A stretch of DNA of 64,000 nt, from positions 30,549 to 94,548 of the forward strand of contig JACQYF010000074.1 in assembly GCA_016208315.1 (NCBI GenBank), in the 5' to 3' direction. A program made the translations under genes and the position numbers. Below the pieces are notes generated by a model that was not told the DNA's origin, did no database searches, and saw only the letters and a program-made list of their open reading frames with translations. Numbering within the stretch: the stretch's first letter is position 1; every line of letters begins with the position of its first letter. This DNA is from Chloroflexota bacterium. GTDB lineage: Bacteria; Chloroflexota; Anaerolineae; UBA4142. Of the stretch, positions 43,822 through 52,964 are shown piece by piece.

Positions 43822-43890
43822 GTAGGGGCGGGGTCACCCCGCCCTCGCGGCCGAATGATTCAGTGCAGGGCGGGGTGACCCCGCCCCTAC
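43822..43890 (+). repeat. GTAGGGGCGGGGTCACCCC inverted repeat
   Basis: GTAGGGGCGGGGTCACCCCG and its complement flank a 20-bp centre between convergent genes. The right end supplies the TAG stop of surE. A partial copy is inside the epimerase gene at 45559-45585. Confidence 0.85.
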
Positions 43891-44675
43891 ACGCCCCATT
43901 TGTTCAAGGCCCGCGCCGTCACGCGCGCGGTCAAATCATACGTCATCGGCGAAACGGAAACGACGCGATCGTAGAGCAGCGCGTGAATATCCGAATCGAG
44001 TTCGACCAATCCCCGATCCACGTTTAACTCGTAACCGGTAAAACGCTTGCCGCGCCGCGTCTCGGCGACGGTGGAACGAAAATAGGAGAGGCGCGAAATT
44101 CGCGTCCATCGCCACGGCGTCGTCTTGGTTGACCCGGCCGGCACATTGACATTGAGCACATCCACGCCGCGCGGCAGCCCGCGCGTCAGCACGCGCCGCG
44201 CGAACTCGCGCGTAGATTGCGCGGCAATCGAAAAATCTATCGCGGTGCTGTGCGTCCGGTGATATTTTAGCTCCGTTTGGATAGATGCCGCGATCGCCGG
44301 CACGCCCAGACTGGCCGCTTCCAGCGCCGCGCCCACCGTGCCCGAAATCGTCACCCCGCTCCCGATATTCTCGCCATAGTTAATGCCCGAAATGACCAAC
44401 GCCGGCGCGCGGTCGGCGAGCAACAAAATCGCATGACGTACGGTCACCGCGGGCGAGGTCGGCACATCGTACGCGCGCACCGCGCGGCGATTCACCCTGT
44501 AGACGATAGCGCGCGCAATGCCGCGCCCGTGAAAGGCGCGCGCCATCGAGGTCTGCTGCCGCCGCGGCGCGACGATCAACAGTTCGCCCAAATCCGCCAC
44601 CGCCTGCGCGACCGCGCGCAAGCCGGGCGACTGGATGCCGTCGTCGTTCGTAAGGATGATGAGAGGCGAGGACAT
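43887..44675 (-). CDS. surE: 5'/3'-nucleotidase SurE
   Basis: This survival-protein family nucleotidase dephosphorylates nucleoside 5'- and 3'-monophosphates. The metal site is ILTNDDGIQSPGL with the twin Asp; VAPRRQQTSMARAFHG and VISGINYGENIGSGVTISGTVGAA are family hallmarks. At 262 residues it is full length. The last residues NKWGV end at the TAG of the GTAGGGG repeat. Confidence 0.94.
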   Translation of the reverse strand: MSSPLIILTNDDGIQSPGLRAVAQAVADLGELLIVAPRRQQTSMARAFHGRGIARAIVYRVNRRAVRAYDVPTSPAVTVRHAILLLADRAPALVISGINYGENIGSGVTISGTVGAALEAASLGVPAIAASIQTELKYHRTHSTAIDFSIAAQSTREFARRVLTRGLPRGVDVLNVNVPAGSTKTTPWRWTRISRLSYFRSTVAETRRGKRFTGYELNVDRGLVELDSDIHALLYDRVVSVSPMTYDLTARVTARALNKWGV

Positions 44676-44715
44676 TTAGGATTTCAGATTTCAGATTTCA
44701 GACTTGGGATTTCAG
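44676..44715 (+). repeat. Heptad repeat, AAATCTG family
   Basis: On the minus strand AAATCTG units carry TGA every 7 bp. They encode the last residues (KSEI) and the stop of the epimerase gene and lie just before the surE start. Confidence 0.8.
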
Positions 44716-45700
44716 GGAATTTGCCGCTGTCCACGAGCCACCGTTCGGTCCGGCGCATTCCTTCTTCAAAAGAGACGCGCGGGACATGGCCCAAGAGTTT
44801 TCGGGCTTTGGAAATATCGTAGACCACGTGATGCGAATAGAATTCGACGCTTTGGCGCGCGACGAAGGGGCGCTTGCCGTTCAACCGCGCCGCGGCTTCT
44901 GAGGCGAACGCGATGGCGCGCGCGGCAAACAGGGGCAGGGAATTGAGCCGCGGGATGCCGAGCATGCGCGCGTACGCGCCGTAGAATTCGCGCCACGAAA
45001 TGCCTACGCCGTCCGAGCCGATGAACGCTTGTCCAATCGCCGCGTCGCTTTTTGTCGCGAGCAAAATTAGGTCCACCAAGTTGTCAATGTACACGGGATT
45101 GCACAGCGCGCTCCCGTCGTCCATGAGCACGCGCTTGCCCGCGCGCACGCGCCTGAGCGGTGTCAGCGTCCACGCGCCGCTGAGCGGACCAAAAGTACAC
45201 GCGGGCCGCACGACGACAAGCGGCAGACGGCGCTCGCGATAATATCGCCAAGCGACGCGCTCGGCTGCGATTTTGCTGTCCGAGTAGAAATCGCCCGATT
45301 CGCGCAGCGGCGAATCGGCATGGCATCCGGGCGGTGGTGGATAACCGTGTACGTTGATTGTGCTCAAGTGGACGAATCGGGCGACGCCGCATTCCAGGGC
45401 CGCGCGCGCCAGGTTCTCGAATCCGCCCACATTTTCGGCGATGAATTGAGCGCGCATGCCGGGTGGGAATTGTTTCGCCGCGCAGTGGATGACGACGTCA
45501 CACCCGCCAACGGCGCGCCGGACCGCGTCCGCGTCCGTCATATCGCCGCGACAGACCTGTAGGGGCGGGGTCACCCCGCCCTCCCCACGCACCAACACCC
45601 GCACGCGCGCGCCCTCTTCCTGCGCGAGCCGTTCAGCAACGCGCCCGCCGATAAAGCCGCTCGCGCCGGTAACGAGAACTCGCTTATCGGTTAGGTTCAT
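44684..45700 (-). CDS. NAD-dependent epimerase/dehydratase (extended SDR)
   Basis: This extended short-chain dehydrogenase resembles 3-beta-hydroxysteroid dehydrogenase/sugar epimerases. The nucleotide-binding motif is VLVTGASGFIGGRVAERL and the catalytic Tyr-Lys are in FYSDSKIAAERVAWRYY, where the usual YxxxK reads YSDSK. Residues 38-46 (GEGGVTPPL) are an in-frame insertion from the GGGGCGGGGTCACCCC repeat between VRVLVR and the GDMTDADAVRRAV strand. Its stop comes from an AAATCTG heptad. 338 residues. The substrate is unknown. Confidence 0.87.
   Translation of the reverse strand: MNLTDKRVLVTGASGFIGGRVAERLAQEEGARVRVLVRGEGGVTPPLQVCRGDMTDADAVRRAVGGCDVVIHCAAKQFPPGMRAQFIAENVGGFENLARAALECGVARFVHLSTINVHGYPPPPGCHADSPLRESGDFYSDSKIAAERVAWRYYRERRLPLVVVRPACTFGPLSGAWTLTPLRRVRAGKRVLMDDGSALCNPVYIDNLVDLILLATKSDAAIGQAFIGSDGVGISWREFYGAYARMLGIPRLNSLPLFAARAIAFASEAAARLNGKRPFVARQSVEFYSHHVVYDISKARKLLGHVPRVSFEEGMRRTERWLVDSGKFPEIPSLKSEI
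45559..45585 (+). repeat. GTAGGGGCGGGGTCACCCC element inside a gene
   Basis: A partial copy of the palindromic element at 43822-43890 lies within the epimerase gene and is read through in frame as GGVTPPLQ. Confidence 0.8.
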
Positions 45701-46769
45701 TTTGCCTGTCTATTTTTCTCGCACCGATGAGCGAACGGTCAGACGACCAGGGCGCGTAGGGCGCCATCGTCAGATTGGCAAGCGCAAGCAGCACGGTATC
45801 GTAGTTGACACGCCACCCCGCGAAATCGCGCCAGCATTGATCGCGATCGCGTTTGAGCGGCACGCCGCGGCTCGCGAGATCATCGTAGACCACATCGAAT
45901 TCTTGGCGCGAAATGCTGATCGGGTCGGTTGGCTTGGGGTTCAAATTATATTGAACGTGAAATGAATCGGCGATGTGACGCAAAGCCAAATAGCCCGCGC
46001 GAATGCACAAATCGGCCTGCGGGTCGCGGGGGATGTCGAGCGTAGACGCCGCAAAGGCCGCCGAATCGAGCACCGCGCCCGCCGCCGTTATCCACGAACG
46101 ATTCGCGTCCGGTGACCGAAAGAAGACGAGCGAGGCGAGCGAGGTATGGCTCTCTTCGACATCGGCGAACCATTCCTCCCATCGGTCCCAAACCTCGGTC
46201 AAACGATCCAAGCCGTGAATGCGATGATAACGCGCGATCATTTCGATCACGGAAGGCGGCGCGCCCGCGCGGACATCGAGCATCGTCACTTGCGCCTCGC
46301 GGCGCTGAAACGCCGAGTACATGGTCGGCAGATAGGAAATCAACAGCGCGACCAGAACCAAGCCGATGGCCGCTTCGGAAAACATCAGCGCGGTTTCGGG
46401 TAAGCCGTTTGCCGTTTGAAAACCAAGCGTGAGCAGCGACGAACCACTGAGGCGAAACGCGTCCGTCCAGGTCGGCGCACCCAGCGCCCAGAACATGCCG
46501 GCGTAGCCAATCCAAACAATGATAAGCCAAACCGGGGGCAGCGCGAGCAAACTAATTGCCGCGTATGAAGCCATGATGCGGTCGCGGTCGGCATAACCCC
46601 TCGCTCGATTTAGGCGCAGGTTGTAGAAAAAGCGCACGGACCGAAAAACGGTGCGCGTCAAAAAGACCGGCTCGCTGCGGGCGACTACAAAAGTCTTGAT
46701 CGCCGATAAGACGGTACGAATGACGAGAAACCCGCCGAGGAGAAAAATCACAATCCGGACAGCCATCAT
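45684..46769 (-). CDS. Membrane protein with possible ion-channel-like pore
   Basis: Four hydrophobic segments in the first 150 residues surround SSLLTLGFQT, which faintly resembles a two-helix potassium channel filter but lacks GYGD. A cytoplasmic C-terminal domain of about 200 residues follows (VEESHTSLASLVFFRSPDANRSWITAAGAVLDSAAF), a stretch I have seen in uncharacterised membrane proteins. Function is unknown. The start overlaps the stop of the DUF402 gene (ATGATG), and the end overlaps the epimerase start by 17 bp, so the three are probably one operon. Confidence 0.7.
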   Translation of the reverse strand: MMAVRIVIFLLGGFLVIRTVLSAIKTFVVARSEPVFLTRTVFRSVRFFYNLRLNRARGYADRDRIMASYAAISLLALPPVWLIIVWIGYAGMFWALGAPTWTDAFRLSGSSLLTLGFQTANGLPETALMFSEAAIGLVLVALLISYLPTMYSAFQRREAQVTMLDVRAGAPPSVIEMIARYHRIHGLDRLTEVWDRWEEWFADVEESHTSLASLVFFRSPDANRSWITAAGAVLDSAAFAASTLDIPRDPQADLCIRAGYLALRHIADSFHVQYNLNPKPTDPISISRQEFDVVYDDLASRGVPLKRDRDQCWRDFAGWRVNYDTVLLALANLTMAPYAPWSSDRSLIGARKIDRQNEPNR

Positions 46770-47350
46770 ATCTCGACTGAATCCCATCCCAACGCGCGGC
46801 ATGCCTCGTGCGCCCTAATAATTTCCGGGAATGGAAACTTGCCCGCGGCAATGTCTTCCAATGCGGCATCGGCGTTTCGCAAAACTCGAACCATTTCTGA
46901 CGGAGTTACCAGGCCCTGTTCCAATGCGTCGCCTAGTTCATCCAGGTCGAGCACACGGTGATGCGCTTTATCGTGGTCAACGAGAATGTCGCAGAACAAG
47001 TCCTTCATAATCCAACACACCCGCGACGAATCGTAATAAATATCGGCCAAATGGAGATACCACCGCCAATGGTCGTTCGGCGGGCGAAAATAGCAGTTCT
47101 CCATCACACCTATTCCTCTTTCAAGCAGATAATAAAAACGGGTGTCCGCTCGGAAGGGTCCTCGCGCGGGCAAACCGAACCTCTCGACAATCAACCCCTC
47201 GTCCACTTGGTACCAACGCCAAGCATCTTGCGGCGCGGCTCGATATTCCGCGAGCTTGCGGTCTAGGTGCGCGGCAATTGTTTCCGGCGAGTTGACCCGA
47301 AACCCATCATTCTCGCCATGCTCTTTGCCCGTGCGCCTCCAAACGACCAT
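46766..47350 (-). CDS. DUF402 domain protein
   Basis: The DUF402 (FomD/Ntdp-like) fold is recognised by YLHLADIYYDSSRVCWIMKD and LFCDILVDHDKAHHRVLDLD with the following EQGLVTPSE. Some members hydrolyse nucleoside tri- and diphosphates or cytidylyl phosphonates; the activity here is unknown. The ATG at 47350 is preferred to a TTG at 47392. 194 residues. Confidence 0.85.
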   Translation of the reverse strand: MVVWRRTGKEHGENDGFRVNSPETIAAHLDRKLAEYRAAPQDAWRWYQVDEGLIVERFGLPARGPFRADTRFYYLLERGIGVMENCYFRPPNDHWRWYLHLADIYYDSSRVCWIMKDLFCDILVDHDKAHHRVLDLDELGDALEQGLVTPSEMVRVLRNADAALEDIAAGKFPFPEIIRAHEACRALGWDSVEI

Positions 47351-47418
47351 TGACTTGGAAAGTTGGTTAGCGTTTATTTGATTCGATACCAATATTGGTA
47401 GACCTCCGTCGAATCATC

Positions 47419-48267
47419 TTAAAACTCCGCCAGACTTCCAGAAGTACGCGCGTGATGCTCGGCGCGCTGATAGACCCAGTAGCCCAGTATCGGACCGACG
47501 ATTCCGAACGCGATGACAATCGGGATTTCCACGTCAATCGGCGCAAGTTCGGGAAAGCCGGGCGGATAGCCCATCAGCGTCGAGCGAAAGGCATCTACCG
47601 AGTAGCTGAGCGGCAAGAGGCGCGAGCCAAACTGCAAAAACTCGGGCAGCGCGCGAAACGGGAAAAACATCCCGCACAGAATCATCAAGACAAACTGCAA
47701 GAAATTCGCCGCCGTCTGCGCCGACTCTTTCACTATCAGCGTGTACGCCGCGAACATGAATCCCAAGCCGAATGTGCCGGACAGACTGAACAGCAAGATC
47801 AGGCCGGCAAGCCCCGGATTGTGAAATGGCAAGCGGCCCAAAAAGAGTTGGACAAAGAGCACCGCGGCAATCGTAAGGATCCCCGTCCAGACGACAATCG
47901 TCGTCACGCGCGATACAAGCGACGCGAATTTCGACGCGGGGGTGAGGTACAGCGATTCGAGCGTGCCCTGGTACTGCTCCTCGCGAATGTTGTAACCAAT
48001 CGTCCAGAGCGTATCGCTGACGAACATGAACAACACAAACCCATACATCATTACCGCGCCGCTGCTGCCGGCAGTGCCGCTGGACGCGCTGATGCCACCC
48101 GGCTCGAACATGACCGCCGAAAAGGTGAAAATCAGGATGATGAGAAAGATCTGCGCAAAGCTGGCGATAAAATCCACCGGGTAGCGCGTCATCACGACGA
48201 GCTGCTTGCGCACCATAGAAAGAAAAGTGGCAAGTTCCAAGTTTAAAGTCCGAAGTTCATTTGCCAT
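47419..48267 (-). CDS. ABC-2 type transporter permease
   Basis: This is a six-helix ABC-2 permease. Typical stretches are YNIREEQYQGTLESLYLTP and CGMFFPFRALPEFLQFGSRLLPLSYSVDAFR. The first 15 residues (MANELRTLNLELATF) are encoded by 7-bp CTTNNNA repeats shared with the end of the CPBP gene, so the original start may be the ATG at 48216 (MVRKQLVV). The ATPase is probably the one at 51913. 282 residues. Confidence 0.87.
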   Translation of the reverse strand: MANELRTLNLELATFLSMVRKQLVVMTRYPVDFIASFAQIFLIILIFTFSAVMFEPGGISASSGTAGSSGAVMMYGFVLFMFVSDTLWTIGYNIREEQYQGTLESLYLTPASKFASLVSRVTTIVVWTGILTIAAVLFVQLFLGRLPFHNPGLAGLILLFSLSGTFGLGFMFAAYTLIVKESAQTAANFLQFVLMILCGMFFPFRALPEFLQFGSRLLPLSYSVDAFRSTLMGYPPGFPELAPIDVEIPIVIAFGIVGPILGYWVYQRAEHHARTSGSLAEF

Positions 48268-49240
48268 TTGTCAATTGTCTCTTTCGTGCCCACAGAAACA
48301 ACCCGATTATCATCACAACTTCCACCGTGACCGCGAGCGCGCCCGCCTCGGGGCCGAATCCGCCGCCCATCAGCCAGTCCGGGCCGATGATTCGCAATTC
48401 GAACAGGCCACCCATGTCCAACCCACTCACGAGGAAACCAAAGATGGGACCCTCGGCAAAGTTCCACGCCGCGTGCATCCCGATCGAAAACCACAGCCGC
48501 CCCGTCGCGTAATAGCCCAGCGCGAGCAACACGCCCGCGAAGAAAATACCCACCGTGGACGTGAGGCCCGCGCCGGGATTCAGCAAATGGAGCAGGCCAA
48601 AATAGAGCGACGAGATGAGGACTGCGGGCCAGAATCGAATTCCTTCCGCGAGATTCTGAAGCACATAGCCGCGCGCATCCGTCTCTTCGGCGAAACCGAC
48701 CAGGATGTTGAGCAGCAATCCGTAGCCAAGTCCGCCCGCGACCGCGCCCCAATTGCCGCTGCTCCACTCCAGGCCGACGATCGTCGCCGCGCCGAACGTG
48801 AGCGACAGCGCAAAGATGACCGCCCAACCGAGCGTCGAATAGGCAAAGCCGCGGAGGAACTCTTGCCACCAACCGCGAGTCAACTCGAATCCTAGCGAGC
48901 GAAGCGAACGCTTGTCGAGGAACCGGCGAAACAGCCAAACCACGCCAAGGATCACGACGAGGCGCTCCGCCAGAAAGCTGAGAATCAGCGGTGGGTTATC
49001 GTACACGTTTTGAAAGTATGCCAGAACGCGGCTGCCAATCTCGTCGGGCGTCGCGCCTTGTTGCGAAAGAATCAGCCCAATCACCAGCCCCAGCACTAGG
49101 CCCAAAGCCAGCGTTGCGAGCAATTCAAACAATCGCGCTACAACCAAGTACAACGCGACGCGCCAGCCGGACCGCAGCCGCCCCTCGCGCACGAACCACC
49201 GCGCGCATCCCTTGCCTTGTGTAACCGCAGCTTGACTCAT
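48257..49240 (-). CDS. CPBP intramembrane metalloprotease
   Basis: This Abi/CAAX-prenyl-protease-like membrane protein has the catalytic EExxxR motif as EETDARGY, then SSLYFGLLHLLNP with the His, and GMHAAWNFAEG. About eight hydrophobic helices are present. Lying between two ABC-2 permease genes with a 10-bp overlap into one and 3 bp from the other, it is probably co-expressed with them and may process or protect against the exported product. Its TGA lies in an AAATGNN heptad run. Confidence 0.88.
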   Translation of the reverse strand: MSQAAVTQGKGCARWFVREGRLRSGWRVALYLVVARLFELLATLALGLVLGLVIGLILSQQGATPDEIGSRVLAYFQNVYDNPPLILSFLAERLVVILGVVWLFRRFLDKRSLRSLGFELTRGWWQEFLRGFAYSTLGWAVIFALSLTFGAATIVGLEWSSGNWGAVAGGLGYGLLLNILVGFAEETDARGYVLQNLAEGIRFWPAVLISSLYFGLLHLLNPGAGLTSTVGIFFAGVLLALGYYATGRLWFSIGMHAAWNFAEGPIFGFLVSGLDMGGLFELRIIGPDWLMGGGFGPEAGALAVTVEVVMIIGLFLWARKRQLTNGK

Positions 49241-49243
49241 TTT

Positions 49244-50098
49244 TTAAAACTCGCCGACTCCGGCGCTACTTCTCACTGCTTGCTCCGTCCGCGTAAAGAG
49301 CCGATAGCCCAGCCACGGCGTTATGACGCAAAAAACGCCAAGCACCGCGAGATCGAAATACCATCGCTCGAAGAAAAAGCCGAGGCCGAGCAAACTGGCG
49401 CGTACGCCGTTGTTCATCCACGTTGGCGGGAACAAGAGCGCGACCATGCGGAGCCAAGCGGGAAAAATCGTGATCGGGAAAAAGAGCCCCATGAGAAACG
49501 AGATGATCCACTGCGCCAACTGGATTAGCGCATTCGCCGCTTTGATGCGCAGAATGATCGCGCCGTAAAGCAGACTGATCCCGGACAGCGGGATAAAGCC
49601 GACGAGTAGAAAGACGAGCGCGAGCAGTATATCGCCTTGCAGTGGATTGACTTGAAAGACGATTGAGCCGAACGTGAAGGCGACGACAAAGTTGAAAAGC
49701 ATCCGCGCCATGCCATAGAGCCAAATGCCGGTGAGAATGGAGCCGCGCCCGGTTGGAGCAAGGTAGAGCGCTTCGAGCGTGCCGGTTTCTTGCTCGCGGC
49801 GCAGCCAATAGCCGACGTTCCACAGCGTTCCGCTCACCATCATAAACACGTTCGAGCCGATCAAGAGATAGGCGATATAGTTCGCGGTCCCGGTATTCCG
49901 CTCGAAATTCGCCGCGGCCTGCGCTGCGCTGCCGCCGATGCCCTGCCCCAGCAGAATCGGCATCGCCGCGATGAAGGTCGGCATGATGATGTCGAAGACG
50001 CGAAAGCCGGGATAGCGCGACATGATGCGAAAGCGCATCAGCGCGACATGCCAGATGAGTTGGAGATGGGTGGAGAGAGTGAAACGAGTTAGGGTCAT
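49244..50098 (-). CDS. ABC-2 type transporter permease
   Basis: This ABC-2 permease is paralogous to the one at 47419. It has six hydrophobic segments and typical sequence LLIGSNVFMMVSGTLWNVGYWLRREQETGTLEALYLAPTG-type loop (shared QxTLExLYLxP) and SFLMGLFFPITIFPAWLRM. The 284-residue length fits the family. The pair probably forms a heterodimer. Confidence 0.88.
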   Translation of the reverse strand: MTLTRFTLSTHLQLIWHVALMRFRIMSRYPGFRVFDIIMPTFIAAMPILLGQGIGGSAAQAAANFERNTGTANYIAYLLIGSNVFMMVSGTLWNVGYWLRREQETGTLEALYLAPTGRGSILTGIWLYGMARMLFNFVVAFTFGSIVFQVNPLQGDILLALVFLLVGFIPLSGISLLYGAIILRIKAANALIQLAQWIISFLMGLFFPITIFPAWLRMVALLFPPTWMNNGVRASLLGLGFFFERWYFDLAVLGVFCVITPWLGYRLFTRTEQAVRSSAGVGEF

Positions 50099-50100
50099 TA

Positions 50101-50191
50101 AGGATTTCAGATTTAGGATTTCAGATTTCAGATTTCCAAAGCGCGCTGCGAAACCTGTTTACTGTTTACTGTTCACTGCTCACTGTTCACC
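50101..50191 (+). repeat. Heptad repeats, CAGATTT and CACTGTT families side by side
   Basis: CAGATTT units (50101-50138) are followed by CACTGTT units (50157-50191). The second group encodes the last residues (SVNSEQ) and TGA of the minus-strand metallo-hydrolase gene. This is the clearest case of two families meeting in one gap. Confidence 0.85.
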
Positions 50192-51045
50192 GACCACTGG
50201 CCGCGTGCCGCCAATCGCTCTACATGCTTGCGGATCATCTGCTCTTCCCAGTAGCGCAAAAGCGGAGCGGCATAGGGATGGCCCTGGTAGAACGGCGAGA
50301 GATTGACCAAATCGTTCAGCGTTTTCGCCTTGGGCAACAGGTCGAGCAAGAGGCGGTCGCGCGACGCAAACACGTCGAGGTAGCGCTGCAAGCGCCCGGG
50401 AATATCGTCGGCGATAATGCCCTTGTGGCTGGAGACGATCACGCGCGGGTTGAGCGCCATCACTTTGCGAATGGATGCTTCAAAGGCGTCAATGTCCGAT
50501 TCGGGATGCCCATACCAGGGACCGAACGCGGTGAGATCAATGTCGAACGAGAGCAGGATACTGTGGTTTGGCTCGAAGAAGCAGAAATGGTCAACCGTAT
50601 GCCCGGGCGTGTGGACGGCGACGAGGGAGATTTTGCCGAAATCGAAAACGTGGCCGTCGCCATAGGTGTGGGTAGGGAGCGCGGTCTTGAAATTCATCTG
50701 CGACGTAACGAACTTGCGCCACTCGCCTACCGTGCTGCCCGCGCCGGCAAACCGCGGACCGAGCAAATCGAAATTGCCAAACGTCTCGACGCCGTACTGC
50801 GGCGCGTACAAGGGCTGGCCCGCAAACTTCCAATTGAGCGCGGTGTGATCGGGATGACAGTGCGACGAAATGACAAAATCAATGGGGTACGCTTGCTGCA
50901 ACGCGTCAACGACGCGCTCGCCGCAGCCCGCATCAATCAAGACGCGAGTCGTGCCCTCGACAAGAAAACTGTGCGAAAAGGGAAAGCGCCCGTTGTTCTC
51001 TCCGGGAATGAGCGAAAGACCGGGGACGACCTCGATCAAATCCAT
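50173..51045 (-). CDS. MBL-fold metallo-hydrolase
   Basis: This is a metallo-beta-lactamase-superfamily hydrolase. The zinc ligands are in ISSHCHPDHTALNW, PGHTVDHFCF and VIVSSHKGII. The first motif has the standard HxHxDH. The substrate is unknown. The ATG at 51045 has a GGGAG site and lies in the -35 region of the promoter for the divergent gene. The last six residues come from an AACAGTG heptad repeat. 290 residues. Confidence 0.88.
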   Translation of the reverse strand: MDLIEVVPGLSLIPGENNGRFPFSHSFLVEGTTRVLIDAGCGERVVDALQQAYPIDFVISSHCHPDHTALNWKFAGQPLYAPQYGVETFGNFDLLGPRFAGAGSTVGEWRKFVTSQMNFKTALPTHTYGDGHVFDFGKISLVAVHTPGHTVDHFCFFEPNHSILLSFDIDLTAFGPWYGHPESDIDAFEASIRKVMALNPRVIVSSHKGIIADDIPGRLQRYLDVFASRDRLLLDLLPKAKTLNDLVNLSPFYQGHPYAAPLLRYWEEQMIRKHVERLAARGQWSVNSEQ

Positions 51046-51073
51046 TGACTTTTCTCCCAGCATCTCTTATACT
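51045..51073 (+). promoter_or_regulatory. Promoter for the antitoxin-like/retropepsin pair
   Basis: TTGACT (51045-51050) and TATACT (51068-51073) have a 17-bp spacer and end 17 bp before the ATG at 51091. Confidence 0.8.
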
Positions 51074-51090
51074 TGCAAACGAGGTGAGCG

Positions 51091-51510
51091 ATGAGAATCA
51101 TAGACTTGCACGAACAACGCGCCGCCTACGCGACCGTCCTGGAAGAGCTTGCGCAGACCAAAGAACCGGTTGTGATCGAACGAGAGGGCAGGCCCCTTGG
51201 CGCGTTCGTTCCATACGACTTGTATCGGCAACTTTTCAAATGGTGGGATTACGAAAAGAACCGTCAACTGGAACTAGCCAAAGCCGAACGCGACCGCGCT
51301 GCCTATCTCGCCATGAAAGCAGAACTGCTCAATACCCATCGCGGCGAGTTTGTTTGCTTTCGAGATGGTGAACTCATTGGCATTGACAAAGACGAACAAA
51401 CGTTGGTCAAGCGCGTTTACGGCCAGTACGGCTACGGGCCGATTTTTCTGCACAAGATCGAGGAATCCGAACCGGTCTATCGCATTCCATTTCGCAGAAC
51501 GGTATTCTAA
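51091..51510 (+). CDS. Phd-like antitoxin domain plus DUF5678-like domain
   Basis: The N-terminal part (EELAQTKEPVVIEREGRPLGAFVP) matches Phd/YefM antitoxin folds. The C-terminal part (GEFVCFRDGELIGIDKDEQT, then VYGQYGYGPIFLHKI) matches DUF5678, common in Cyanobacteria and Chloroflexota. Its stop overlaps the start of a retropepsin-like gene by one base, so the two work together in all likelihood. The role is unknown. 139 residues with a GAGGTGA site. Confidence 0.75.
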   Translation: MRIIDLHEQRAAYATVLEELAQTKEPVVIEREGRPLGAFVPYDLYRQLFKWWDYEKNRQLELAKAERDRAAYLAMKAELLNTHRGEFVCFRDGELIGIDKDEQTLVKRVYGQYGYGPIFLHKIEESEPVYRIPFRRTVF

Positions 51511-51887
51511 TGCACCCCTACAGCTTTGCATTCAATCCACCCGCGCCTGCATTCGAGATCGTCATCCAGCATCCTGATGACCCTGCGCGAACTGTTCCGG
51601 CCCTCGCGCAACTAGATACAGCCGCAGACCTTTCATGCATTCCGGATCACCTGATCGCTGCTCTCGGTCTCGAACGCGCCGACGAGACAACTACCGCGGG
51701 TTACGATGGGCGACCCGCTTTGAATCTACTCTATCTTATCACACTCAAGATTAACGGTTACACCATTGAGCGGGTTCGCGCGATTGCAATTTCAGATCCC
51801 GTCTTTCTCTTGGGGCGCAACGTTCTCAATCATTTCAATCTCACGCTGCGCGGCAAAGACCAAACCTTCGACATCATAGACCCCTAA
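51510..51887 (+). CDS. Retropepsin-like aspartic protease
   Basis: This 125-residue protein has the single-domain retropepsin pattern: the active-site strand LAQLDTAADLSCIP and the later hydrophobic-Gly motif FLLGRNVLNHFNLTL. The active-site triad reads DTA rather than the common DTG, so activity needs checking. Such small proteases are often paired with DUF5678 proteins in this group of bacteria. It would work as a dimer. Confidence 0.82.
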   Translation: MHPYSFAFNPPAPAFEIVIQHPDDPARTVPALAQLDTAADLSCIPDHLIAALGLERADETTTAGYDGRPALNLLYLITLKINGYTIERVRAIAISDPVFLLGRNVLNHFNLTLRGKDQTFDIIDP

Positions 51888-51912
51888 CTCCCATACGCCC
51901 ACACCCCCACAC

Positions 51913-52917
<1,005 letters not shown>

Positions 52918-52937
52918 AATGTCGGCTATACTATATG

Positions 52938-52959
52938 TTCAATTGGCAATTGTCAATTG
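52938..52959 (+). repeat. Heptad repeat, AATTGNC family
   Basis: AATTGGC, AATTGTC and AATTGC lie in tandem in the gap upstream of the ABC ATPase gene. On the minus strand this includes TTGACA (52956-52951), which could serve as the -35 of a promoter with a TATAGT-like -10, although the spacing is not ideal. Confidence 0.65.
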
Positions 52960-52964
52960 CGGCC

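Noticed and set aside
45684..46769. The membrane protein as a true potassium channel
   Set aside because: The TLGFQT segment lacks the GYGD filter and the second helix context is weak, so I only note the resemblance.
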